DNA of 33,371 nt, from contig JAGVLJ010000083.1 in assembly GCA_020049855.1 (NCBI GenBank), forward strand, positions 1 through 33,371, read 5' to 3'. Position numbers and translations under genes: made by a program. Position 1 is the first letter of the stretch, and each line of letters starts with the position of its first letter. Shown piece after piece: positions 15,262-22,414 of the stretch. This stretch comes from Bacteroidia bacterium. Lineage in GTDB: Bacteria > Bacteroidota > Bacteroidia > UKL13-3. The notes under the pieces were generated by a model. That model searched no databases, was not told the origin of the DNA, and was given only the letters and a program-made list of their open reading frames with translations.

Positions 15262-16602
15262 ATGGCAGAAAAAATAAATATTATTGGCGGAGGATTAGCC
15301 GGGTCGTTGCTTTCCATTTGCATGGCTAAACGTGGCTTTGAAGTAAATCTTTTTGAACGCAGGCCTGATATGCGTAAAAATCGGATTTCAGCAGGCAAAT
15401 CCATTAACCTGGCTCTTTCTACACGTGGGCTCAAGGCATTGGAACAGGTGGGGCTTGATAAAGAAATTATGAAAGAAGCTATTCCCATGTATGGTCGCAC
15501 CATTCATAGCCGAACCGGAGAAATAAATTACCAGCCTTACGGAAAAGAAGGGCAGGCTATCAATTCTGTCTCGCGCGGATTACTAAATATTCAATTACTT
15601 GAGCTGGCCGATGCCTATGAAAATATTACACTTCATTTTAATGCCAAATGTATTGATGTAAATATCGAGCAGGGATTAGCCACTTTTGAAATGGAAGGGG
15701 GAACAAAAAAAACATTTTCGTCAGACCGCATCGTGGGCACAGATGGGGCTTTTGCGGCTACCCGGGCGCGTTTGCAGTCAACCGACAGGTTTAATTATTC
15801 CCAATCGTATTTGCCAGTTGGGTATAAAGAACTGATTATTCCCCCCGGGCAAGGGGCAAAATTTATGATGGAGAAAAATGCATTGCATATTTGGCCCCGT
15901 GGTGCATTTATGATGATAGCTCTTCCAAATCCTTCTGGCGATTATACCTGCACCCTGTTTATGCCCTTCGAAGGAGAAAAAAGTTTTAGCAAGTTGCACA
16001 CAGAGTCTGATGTAAAACAATTTTTTGATGAAGAATTTCCGGATGCTGTTCCACTAATGCCTTCACTGCTAAAAGATTTTTTCACTAACCCAACCTCTTC
16101 TCTGGTTACCGTACGTTGTTATCCGTGGTCAAATGGAGGCAGACTTACTTTAGCCGGTGATGCAGCCCATGCCGTAGTTCCGTTTTTTGGTCAGGGAATG
16201 AATTGTTCTTTTGAAGATGTGATGGTGCTGGATGAATGTATTGGCAACTATTACCCCAACTGGAATAAGGCATTTGATGAATACCAAAAACAACGTAAGC
16301 CCAATGCCGATGCAATTGCGGATTTAGCTATTGCTAATTATACCGAGATGGCTGAAAAAGTAGGCGACAAAGTTTTTCTGCACAAAAAGCAGGTTGAACA
16401 TAAATTGTGTGAACTTTATCCCAATGATTTTAAATCGCAATATGAGTTGGTTACTTTTAGTACGGTACCTTACAAGCAGGCACAAGACCGGGGATTGGTT
16501 AACGACCTTATTTTAGCCTATATTATTGACCATAAACTTGAAGAACAATTGCACAATAGGGAACTTATTCTGCCGGTGATTAAAAATAAAGGCATGATGT
16601 AA
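15262..16602 (+). CDS. kmo: Kynurenine 3-monooxygenase
   Basis: FAD- and NADPH-dependent hydroxylase that makes 3-hydroxykynurenine. 446 residues, the usual length. The Rossmann motif IIGGGLAGSLLSICMAKRGF opens the protein, followed by the family-specific LFERRPDMRKN and SINLALSTRGLKALEQVGL. The GDG-like FAD loop is seen as IVGTDGAFAATR, and the second FAD motif is LAGDAAHAVVPFFGQGMNCS at about residue 300. The C-terminal part (KVFLHKKQVEHKLCELYP, FSTVPYKQAQDRG) matches KMO rather than other aromatic hydroxylases. It is translationally close to kynU (7-bp gap) and shares its promoter. Confidence 0.96.
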   Translation: MAEKINIIGGGLAGSLLSICMAKRGFEVNLFERRPDMRKNRISAGKSINLALSTRGLKALEQVGLDKEIMKEAIPMYGRTIHSRTGEINYQPYGKEGQAINSVSRGLLNIQLLELADAYENITLHFNAKCIDVNIEQGLATFEMEGGTKKTFSSDRIVGTDGAFAATRARLQSTDRFNYSQSYLPVGYKELIIPPGQGAKFMMEKNALHIWPRGAFMMIALPNPSGDYTCTLFMPFEGEKSFSKLHTESDVKQFFDEEFPDAVPLMPSLLKDFFTNPTSSLVTVRCYPWSNGGRLTLAGDAAHAVVPFFGQGMNCSFEDVMVLDECIGNYYPNWNKAFDEYQKQRKPNADAIADLAIANYTEMAEKVGDKVFLHKKQVEHKLCELYPNDFKSQYELVTFSTVPYKQAQDRGLVNDLILAYIIDHKLEEQLHNRELILPVIKNKGMM

Positions 16603-16617
16603 AGTGTAGGAAAATGA

Positions 16618-16625
16618 TAAATTTG
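16618..16625 (+). promoter_or_regulatory. -7 promoter element after kmo
   Basis: TAAATTTG, 22 bases before the ATG at 16648. It suggests a promoter separate from kynU-kmo for the two secreted proteins, and it rules against the ATG at 16627, which lies two bases from it. Confidence 0.45.
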
Positions 16626-16647
16626 TATGCTACAAAATAACTTAATC

Positions 16648-17499
16648 ATGAAACAAATTAGCTTTCTTTTTCTCCTATTAATTACCACATTTTTCACTTT
16701 TAGTGCTAAGGCCCAGTTGGCTCAATGTACCCAGAAGGAGGCTTTGGCCATTAAAAAAAGTATGGTATTCGTGATTCTTAAACAGGAATCGGATGATGCA
16801 TCAAAAATTTACAACTCGCTTATCAAAGAGGCAATGAAAAAATACTGGACATTTTGTAACTATGGTTTTGTAGGTATTGATACGGTTGATAAAATTCTAA
16901 TTAACAATAACGGATTGTATTTTATCCGCACATTTGATGAGCAAATACTTTCAACCAATGGGTATATCAATGTGAGCTCAATTGGGGTATTACGGGGGGG
17001 CAAGCCTTACCAAAGCTATAAACATGTGGAGGAGATGGCCTGGGTATATGTGCGCAAAGACTTATGGGAATATGCGCCAAGGTTTGACAATATGGTTCAG
17101 GTTTTACAAAACACTCTGGTTTGGAAAGCTAATCCAGATAACGAAAAAAAGGACATTTATTCATTATACACAAACGTAAAGCCTTTTAAAGATAAAGTGC
17201 TGTACATTGAGAAAAGAGACCTCAGCGAAAAACTAATTGATATTGCTAAAATTCAAAGCGTATATAAATTTAACGTAAAGATTGTGGATGCTGACGAACT
17301 GCACAATGCGGTTAAAACACAAGACGAAAAGGTGATTTATATGCATCTTACCAATAACCGAAATGCCAGTTGCTTTTTTATTCAGGCAAAAGGTGGGGAA
17401 GTGCTTTGGGAGCATTCAGCGGCTATCAATACCCAATTGCAACTCATAAACCTGACTATTCTCAATCAACTGAATGTGGCTATTGAAACACTTAAGTAA
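16648..17499 (+). CDS. Secreted protein of unknown function
   Basis: 283 residues. The signal peptide MKQISFLFLLLITTFFTFSA runs to a likely cleavage after AKA. The mature protein has a Cys near its start (QCTQKEALAI) and no membrane segments. A two-part layout is suggested: residues up to about 125 (FVGIDTVDKILINNNGLYFI), then a basic/hydrophobic mix (DKVLYIEKRDLSEKLIDIAK, FNVKIVDADELHNAV, KVIYMHLTNNRNASCFF) that looks like an alternating alpha/beta domain. I do not recognise the family. A run of seven G bases lies within it at about 16994-17000. The next gene starts 26 bp before its end. Confidence 0.72.
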   Translation: MKQISFLFLLLITTFFTFSAKAQLAQCTQKEALAIKKSMVFVILKQESDDASKIYNSLIKEAMKKYWTFCNYGFVGIDTVDKILINNNGLYFIRTFDEQILSTNGYINVSSIGVLRGGKPYQSYKHVEEMAWVYVRKDLWEYAPRFDNMVQVLQNTLVWKANPDNEKKDIYSLYTNVKPFKDKVLYIEKRDLSEKLIDIAKIQSVYKFNVKIVDADELHNAVKTQDEKVIYMHLTNNRNASCFFIQAKGGEVLWEHSAAINTQLQLINLTILNQLNVAIETLK

Positions 17500-17911
17500 G
17501 TTTGGGGTTATTCTGCTTATATTAGAAGCAGGGACTGTATTGGCTCAAGCCGATGAGACTGCGGTTAAAGCTGTACTTAACAAACAACAAATCTGCTGGA
17601 ACAACGGGGATATTCCATGTTTTATGGAAAGTTATTGGAAATCGGATTCGCTTAAGTTTATCGGAAAATCAGGAATTACCTACGGATGGAAACAAATACT
17701 TGAAAATTATACGAAATCTTACCCCGATACGACCACTATGGGCAAACTTACCTTTACTTTACTGGAGATGAAAACATGGAGTGGAACCGATGCCTGGGTT
17801 TTGGGTAAATGGATTTTGCAACGAACAAAGGGTGATGTAGGGGGTTATTTTACCTTAATGTTTCGAAAGATAAACGGGGTATGGGTAATAGTAAGCGATC
17901 ACACTTCATAA
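17474..17911 (+). CDS. DUF4440 / SnoaL-like protein with signal peptide
   Basis: 145 residues. A signal peptide (MWLLKHLSKFGVILLILEAG with cleavage near VLAQA) precedes a single NTF2-like cone domain. AVLNKQQICWNNGDIPCFME, YWKSDSLKFIGKSGITYGWK, SYPDTTTMGKLTF and the C-terminal GVWVIVSDHTS match Bacteroidota DUF4440 proteins. Such domains bind small molecules or act as simple catalysts, so no reaction is assigned. It overlaps the preceding secreted-protein gene by 26 bp, which implies co-translation. Its stop codon directly abuts the stop of the convergent bioY (bases 17906-17911 are shared). Confidence 0.85.
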   Translation: MWLLKHLSKFGVILLILEAGTVLAQADETAVKAVLNKQQICWNNGDIPCFMESYWKSDSLKFIGKSGITYGWKQILENYTKSYPDTTTMGKLTFTLLEMKTWSGTDAWVLGKWILQRTKGDVGGYFTLMFRKINGVWVIVSDHTS

Positions 17912-18439
17912 GGGCAAACCTGAACTTGCCATTTTTTTCTGCACGAAGGGAACCATTAAGGCAAGTACGCCCGATTTAATAACAGTACCCGGCAATAACC
18001 ACATGATATTTATGGGTAGCTGATTGGCAGTAGAGAAATTAAATACTACACTCCACAAATTTCCTGGAATAATGATAACAAAGTGAGCCATTACCCCAAG
18101 TAAAAATACCTCTCTTGCATCGGTAGATTTTTTACTTATCAATGAAGTGAAAATAGCAGCAATAGGGAAAAATAATAAGTATCCTGCTGTGGCTTCGCTA
18201 AAAACTTTTGGGCCATAAGTATTTCCGGCAAATACTGGGAAAAACAACCCCGAAATAAGGTAAAGGAGCATACTTAAAAAGGCAGGCATAGGAGCTAAAA
18301 ATAATCCGGCTCCTAAAATGCCCAGCGTTTGTAATGTTACCGGAACAGCAATGCCCGGAATGGAAAAGGAAACTTGTGCTCCGGCAATGGTGAGTAAAGT
18401 GAAAAATAAAATGGCGATGATTTTTTTAACTAAGTTCAT
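17906..18439 (-). CDS. bioY: BioY-family biotin transporter
   Basis: Substrate-binding membrane component for biotin uptake. 177 residues with about six hydrophobic segments. Hallmarks are VSFSIPGIAVPVTLQTLGIL (the VPxTLQTLGV signature), GAGLFLAPMPAFLSMLLYL, LFFPVFAG, and NTYGPKVFSEATAGYLLFFP (usually GPTGGYLxGF). No BioM or BioN gene is near, so it may work alone or with a shared energy-coupling module. It starts 14 bp inside the cyclase-family gene upstream, so the two are co-translated. I see no BirA operator. Confidence 0.9.
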   Translation of the reverse strand: MNLVKKIIAILFFTLLTIAGAQVSFSIPGIAVPVTLQTLGILGAGLFLAPMPAFLSMLLYLISGLFFPVFAGNTYGPKVFSEATAGYLLFFPIAAIFTSLISKKSTDAREVFLLGVMAHFVIIIPGNLWSVVFNFSTANQLPINIMWLLPGTVIKSGVLALMVPFVQKKMASSGLPL

Positions 18440-19178
18440 ATACTACAGGTTTAGCCGGACTGGCATCTGTTTCAAGTGAAGCAATTTGTATATTCAATAA
18501 ATAAATTCCATCGGCAACCGATTCAGGCACGTAAATAAGTTCGGTAATGGTACGTTTACCCCCGTCAGCTTCAGCCGGAAAATTCCAGAATGCGTGATGT
18601 GCAAGCAATTCACCCCCGTCTTCTTCGCGGTCTACACTTGGCAAATCAAGTAGCAGGTGCATGTACCCCTGTTGTCTTATCCATCGCGCAGCTTCATGAT
18701 GCAAATAAGTAGGGTTGGTTCCCGAGTAGTGTGCATGTAATTTGTCGAGGTTGTTGGGAAATGTGCGAATAATAAGCGCATCCGTTTTATATTTTACAGC
18801 CTGCATTAGTTGTTCTTTGCAAATAAGGCGGTCGCCATCAGGAGCAAGTTGCGGAGTCACGCTTACTATTTCGGCAATACAATGAAATTTTTTAAGAATG
18901 CTGTTAATAGTTACCCGTTTTTCAGAGATATGGCCTACACATTCGGTATGGGTTCCGTTTCCATGTGGGTTAATGTGCAGGTTTTCGCAATTGCAGGTAC
19001 CGCCCAATGCCACTGATCCTATAAAACTACCAACCGTAAACGGTTCAAAACGGGGGGGGGCAATATGAAAGGCATTCACACAATTTTCTCCTTGTGTAGT
19101 TGCAATCGAAAGGTCGTGGGGTTGGGATAGATCGGCTTTTGCAGTTTGACCGTTTCGAAGGTGAAATTGGATGAGCAT
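18426..19178 (-). CDS. Cyclase-family hydrolase, possible kynurenine formamidase (KynB-like)
   Basis: Metal-dependent hydrolase of the cyclase (PF04199) family, 250 residues. The metal motif is PHGNGTHTECVGH at residues 71-83 (His72, His77, Glu79, His83), a variant of HxGTHxD. ALIIRTFPNN and MHLLLDLPSVDREEDGG are the second conserved blocks. Family members include KynB formamidase and other amide or lactone hydrolases. The nearby kynU-kmo makes formamidase attractive, but this is inferred. A TTG seven codons upstream gives a longer frame, but it lies inside promoter elements, so the ATG at 19178 is chosen. Codons 40-43 contain a run of nine C bases. It overlaps bioY by 14 bp. Confidence 0.85.
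   Translation of the reverse strand: MLIQFHLRNGQTAKADLSQPHDLSIATTQGENCVNAFHIAPPRFEPFTVGSFIGSVALGGTCNCENLHINPHGNGTHTECVGHISEKRVTINSILKKFHCIAEIVSVTPQLAPDGDRLICKEQLMQAVKYKTDALIIRTFPNNLDKLHAHYSGTNPTYLHHEAARWIRQQGYMHLLLDLPSVDREEDGGELLAHHAFWNFPAEADGGKRTITELIYVPESVADGIYLLNIQIASLETDASPAKPVVYELS
19052..19060. repeat. Nine-base homopolymer (G9 on the plus strand) inside the cyclase gene
   Basis: The coding strand reads GCC-CCC-CCC-CGT (codons 40-43, Ala-Pro-Pro-Arg). The run is long enough for slippage, which would shift the frame ahead of the metal-binding motif. Confidence 0.8.
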
Positions 19179-19196
19179 ATGCAAATGTAGGTTTCG

Positions 19197-19204
19197 CAAA
19201 GGTA
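19197..19204 (-). promoter_or_regulatory. -7 promoter element of the cyclase-bioY unit
   Basis: TACCTTTG, 18 bases before the ATG at 19178. A second match, TACATTTG, lies at 19182-19189, three bases before the ATG. Either could be used. Both exclude the upstream TTG. Confidence 0.45.
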
Positions 19205-19232
19205 AAGCACAATTAATTTATCTGGAATCCGT

Positions 19233-19240
19233 TATCTTTA
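19233..19240 (+). promoter_or_regulatory. -7-like promoter element of the histidine kinase-ruvX-def unit
   Basis: TATCTTTA, one base off TAnnTTTG, 13 bases before the ATG at 19254. It lies back-to-back with the cyclase promoter in a 75-bp divergent region. Confidence 0.35.
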
Positions 19241-19253
19241 CCGCTTAGAGGAT

Positions 19254-20471
19254 ATGAACGAATACGAGCGTAAACGCAACTGGAAAATTTCCCTTTTTAT
19301 CTTTGCCGTGGCCATAGGTTTTTTTTCGCTTTGGTACACTAATTCGCTGGTAAAAAAACTGGCTGCCGAAGAGGAGAAAAAGGTGGAGCAATGGGCCGAG
19401 GCAACCAAATTAATTGTGAGCACCGGCTTTATGGAAGATTTTTCTTCGCTGCGGGAGCTTGACTCTAATCAGTATATTAGTCTGGATAAACTGATGGGAG
19501 AGGTAAATAATTTCCTTTCCAATATTCAGCAACAAAATGTAACTATTCCTGTAATTCTTACTGATGAAAAGGGTAATATCAACTCGTACCGTAACCTAGA
19601 CCCCGAGCGCGAAAACGATAGCACTTACCTGAAAAAACAATTGAAAATAATGAAGGATGAACACGAACCTATTGTAATTGAGTTTTTCAGGAATCAGAAA
19701 AATTATATCTGGTATAAGAATTCACTTCTCCTTTCACAGTTGAAATACTATCCGTATTTTCAGTTAAGCATTATTGCGCTGTTTATTTTTGTCTCTTATA
19801 TTGCTTTCAGTGCCTCCCGAAGATCGGAACAAGACAGGGTATGGGTAGGAATGTCTCGCGAAACGGCTCATCAATTGGGTACCCCCATTTCTTCTATGAT
19901 GGCCTGGATGGATATGCTTAAAGAAAACGCAAGGGAAGACGATCTATCTATTTATTATGAAATAGACAAAGACCTGAAAAGGTTGCAGGTAATTACCGAG
20001 CGTTTTTCCAAAATCGGGTCAGCTCCGGCACTCGAGGATCATAACTTGGTTACCGTAATTGAACATGCTATGAATTACCTGCAAAAGCGCACTTCATCCA
20101 AAGTGTATTTTGAGCTGAAATCAACAGCCCCTGAAATGCGTGTTCTCTTGAATATTCCGTTGTTCGACTGGGTAATTGAAAACTTATGCAAAAATGCCAT
20201 TGATGCAATGAATGGAGAAGGCTCTCTTTTGTTTCACATTTTTGAAGATAAAAATTACCTAATAACAGATATAACCGATACAGGAAAAGGAATACCTAAA
20301 TCAAAGTTTAAAACGGTATTTGTTCCTGGGTATACTACCAAAAAGCGAGGCTGGGGATTGGGTCTTTCTCTTGTTAAAAGAATTATTGAAGATTACCACA
20401 AGGGGCATATTTTTGTACAGCATTCAGAACCCAACAAACGAACCACTTTTAGAATAATGCTGAAAAAATAA
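19254..20471 (+). CDS. Orphan membrane sensor histidine kinase
   Basis: 405 residues. One N-terminal helix (about 11-30) and a second (about 167-187) flank a periplasmic domain of about 135 residues. There is no recognisable HAMP or PAS domain. The H-box is WVGMSRETAHQLGTPISSMM with His206, where HELRTP is more usual. The N-box is WVIENLCKNAIDAMNGEG, G1 is DTGKGIPKSK, and the last ATP-lid block is FVPGYTTKKRGWGLGLSLVK. All catalytic motifs are present, so it should be active. No response regulator is adjacent. It overlaps ruvX by one base (TAATG), so its mRNA is shared with housekeeping genes. Confidence 0.93.
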   Translation: MNEYERKRNWKISLFIFAVAIGFFSLWYTNSLVKKLAAEEEKKVEQWAEATKLIVSTGFMEDFSSLRELDSNQYISLDKLMGEVNNFLSNIQQQNVTIPVILTDEKGNINSYRNLDPERENDSTYLKKQLKIMKDEHEPIVIEFFRNQKNYIWYKNSLLLSQLKYYPYFQLSIIALFIFVSYIAFSASRRSEQDRVWVGMSRETAHQLGTPISSMMAWMDMLKENAREDDLSIYYEIDKDLKRLQVITERFSKIGSAPALEDHNLVTVIEHAMNYLQKRTSSKVYFELKSTAPEMRVLLNIPLFDWVIENLCKNAIDAMNGEGSLLFHIFEDKNYLITDITDTGKGIPKSKFKTVFVPGYTTKKRGWGLGLSLVKRIIEDYHKGHIFVQHSEPNKRTTFRIMLKK

Positions 20472-20890
20472 TGGCACGAATAATGGCAATTGATTACGGT
20501 AGCAAACGGGTTGGATTGGCAGTAACCGATCCCTTGCAAATGATAGCCGGCCCACTCGATACCATCCATTCAAAAGATGTGATAACGTACCTTAAAAAGT
20601 ATCTGGAACGGGAGGAAGTAGTCTTATTTGTATTGGGAAAACCTTTGCAAATGGATGGTTCTGATTCGCAATCGGCACGGCTGGTTGAAAATTTCTTATC
20701 TTTGTTGCACAAAAATTTCCCCGCTGTTCCGGTTGAACGTGTGGATGAGCGTTTCACTTCAAAAATGGCACAGCGTACCCTGCTTGATGCCGGTAAAAAG
20801 AAAAAAGACCGTCAGGATAAAAGCCTGTTGGATAAAGTAAGTGCAACCCTCATTCTGCAAAGCTACCTCGACAGCAGAATGTACCAATAA
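20471..20890 (+). CDS. ruvX: RuvX/YqgF-type RNase H-fold nuclease (putative Holliday junction resolvase)
   Basis: 139 residues. The RNase H-like fold opens with IMAIDYGSKRVGLAVTDPLQ, followed by FVLGKPLQMDGSDS and VERVDERFTSKMAQ (Asp/Glu active-site candidates), and ends LLDKVSATLILQSYLDS. YqgF/RuvX proteins have been tied to 16S rRNA processing in E. coli and to Holliday-junction resolution in Mycobacterium. The start codon shares a base with the stop of the kinase. The peptide deformylase gene follows after 16 bp. Confidence 0.95.
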   Translation: MARIMAIDYGSKRVGLAVTDPLQMIAGPLDTIHSKDVITYLKKYLEREEVVLFVLGKPLQMDGSDSQSARLVENFLSLLHKNFPAVPVERVDERFTSKMAQRTLLDAGKKKKDRQDKSLLDKVSATLILQSYLDSRMYQ

Positions 20891-20906
20891 AAAATAAACG
20901 CGCTTC

Positions 20907-21458
20907 ATGATTCTTCCAATTATAGCTTATGGCGACCCGCTCCTGAGAAAAAAAGGGCAGCAAATCAATAAGGATTACCCAAAACTTAAACAGCTGATAG
21001 AAAACATGTTTGAAACCCTTGCTCATGCCGATGGAATAGGTTTGGCCGCGCATCAGGTGGGGCATCCGATTATGCTGTTTATTACCGATGCTTCGGTGAT
21101 TGGTGAGGGGTTTAGTGATTTTAGAAAAGTGTTTATTAATGCTCAGATAGAGGAATCGGGTGACGAGTGGGATAAAGAGGAGGGATGTCTTAGCATTCCT
21201 AAAGTTTATGAGCATGTAAAGCGGCCATCAAAACTTAGAATAAAGTATTATGATGAGCATTTTGAATACCACGAAGAAGAATATGAGGGTATGAAAGCCC
21301 GCATCATACAGCACGAATTCGATCACAATAACGGAGTATTATTTATTGACCACCTTACTCCGCTCAAAAAAACACTGATAAAAGGAAAACTTAACGATAT
21401 TACTAAAGGGAAAGTTGACGTTGATTACAAAATGCGTTTCGCCCCGCCTCGAAGGTAA
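20907..21458 (+). CDS. def: Peptide deformylase
   Basis: Removes the formyl group from the initiator methionine of new proteins. 183 residues. All three metalloenzyme motifs are present: DGIGLAAHQVG (motif 1), EEGCLSIP with the metal Cys (motif 2), and IIQHEFDHNNGVLF with two metal His and the catalytic Glu (motif 3). The C-terminal tail KKTLIKGKLNDITKGKVD is common in Bacteroidota. It is the last gene of the kinase-ruvX-def set and ends 36 bp from a convergent gene. No terminator hairpin is evident between them. Confidence 0.97.
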   Translation: MILPIIAYGDPLLRKKGQQINKDYPKLKQLIENMFETLAHADGIGLAAHQVGHPIMLFITDASVIGEGFSDFRKVFINAQIEESGDEWDKEEGCLSIPKVYEHVKRPSKLRIKYYDEHFEYHEEEYEGMKARIIQHEFDHNNGVLFIDHLTPLKKTLIKGKLNDITKGKVDVDYKMRFAPPRR

Positions 21459-21494
21459 TACGTAATACCGGCAGTACTCTCTCTCCCCCAAATA

Positions 21495-22346
21495 TTACTT
21501 ACTAAGCATATTTACGTTGCTGATGGTAAGATCGCCCCCCTGCGTATTAAATTTTATTTCGTTGCCGCCTTTACCTACTGCTACTTTCAGATTGTTTGGC
21601 GTAACGGTTCCTTTAATCAGAATATCCTCAAAACTCATTAAAATCGTCTTTTTTACCGAAGTTGCCTGCAGGTTACAATCAATTAGTTTGGGCAGTAAAA
21701 TATTAATGTCTCCGGTGGTGGTTTGTACATCCATTTCCATTGCTCCGATAAGAGTAATTTTGCTTTTGCCCGAAGCATTCATCAAGGTAAGTTTTCCTCC
21801 TTTGCCGGCAAAATTTACAGAAGAATTTTTGGTATTGATGCTCACGTCTAAATTCGTACTTTTAATATCTATATCCATTTTTTCTGTGGTTATAGTAAGC
21901 GAACCTGAAAGATTGTCGGCAAATAATACACCATCTATTACATTAAGTTTAATGTTAACTTTTAAATCTTTTATCGAAATATTGCTTTTTTCGCTGCTTA
22001 TATCGCAGGCAATATCGGATGGAAGGAAGATTTCGTAAGTAAGTGTTCCGGCTGTTGATGGCACTTTGTCGGTACGAAGGTTAAGGCTTCCTGAGGTATT
22101 GGTTAAGTTCACCATATATTTCATGGTAAAGCTGTTGTAAGCTTCAAGGTCTTTACACTCCAAACTTACCCGTATCACAATCGAATCTCCGCTATATTTA
22201 CTGATAGTATAATTGCCACCTGAACTGCTTGCTGTTATATTTTTGATAGTGGAGGTGTGAAAACTTTCTTCTTTAACAATCTTTGAGAAAGAGAAAACGG
22301 CCAATGAAAGTAAATAAAGACCTGTAAATGTTATGAAATGTTTCAT
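21495..22346 (-). CDS. Secreted DUF4097-like adhesin-fold protein
   Basis: 283 residues. The signal peptide MKHFITFTGLYLLSLAVFSF precedes a mature protein made almost entirely of short strands with a repeated polar-Ser/Thr/Asn plus hydrophobic pattern (GDSIVIRVSLE, NISIKDLKVNIKLNVIDG, LSGSLTITTEKMDIDIKS, TNLDVSINTKNSSVNFAG, GGDLTISNVNM). This is a right-handed beta-helix type layout as in DUF4097. No catalytic motif is seen, and surface display or envelope sensing is possible. It has its own promoter element directly upstream and ends 36 bp from def. The VWA-domain gene lies upstream on the same strand, 69 bp away. Confidence 0.7.
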   Translation of the reverse strand: MKHFITFTGLYLLSLAVFSFSKIVKEESFHTSTIKNITASSSGGNYTISKYSGDSIVIRVSLECKDLEAYNSFTMKYMVNLTNTSGSLNLRTDKVPSTAGTLTYEIFLPSDIACDISSEKSNISIKDLKVNIKLNVIDGVLFADNLSGSLTITTEKMDIDIKSTNLDVSINTKNSSVNFAGKGGKLTLMNASGKSKITLIGAMEMDVQTTTGDINILLPKLIDCNLQATSVKKTILMSFEDILIKGTVTPNNLKVAVGKGGNEIKFNTQGGDLTISNVNMLSK

Positions 22347-22350
22347 GTGG

Positions 22351-22358
22351 CAAAAGTA
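22351..22358 (-). promoter_or_regulatory. Bacteroidota -7 promoter element of the DUF4097-like gene
   Basis: TACTTTTG on the minus strand ends four bases before the ATG at 22346. It gives a leaderless message and makes the gene independent of the VWA gene upstream. Confidence 0.5.
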
Positions 22359-22414
22359 GGGGAATAATCCTTAAAGTTGAAGAAAAAACTTTGTACTTCA
22401 GTTACCGAGTTGGT

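Noticed and set aside
16627-16650. ATG at 16627 as start of the secreted protein after kmo
   Set aside because: It is two bases from a promoter element and precedes the signal peptide at 16648.
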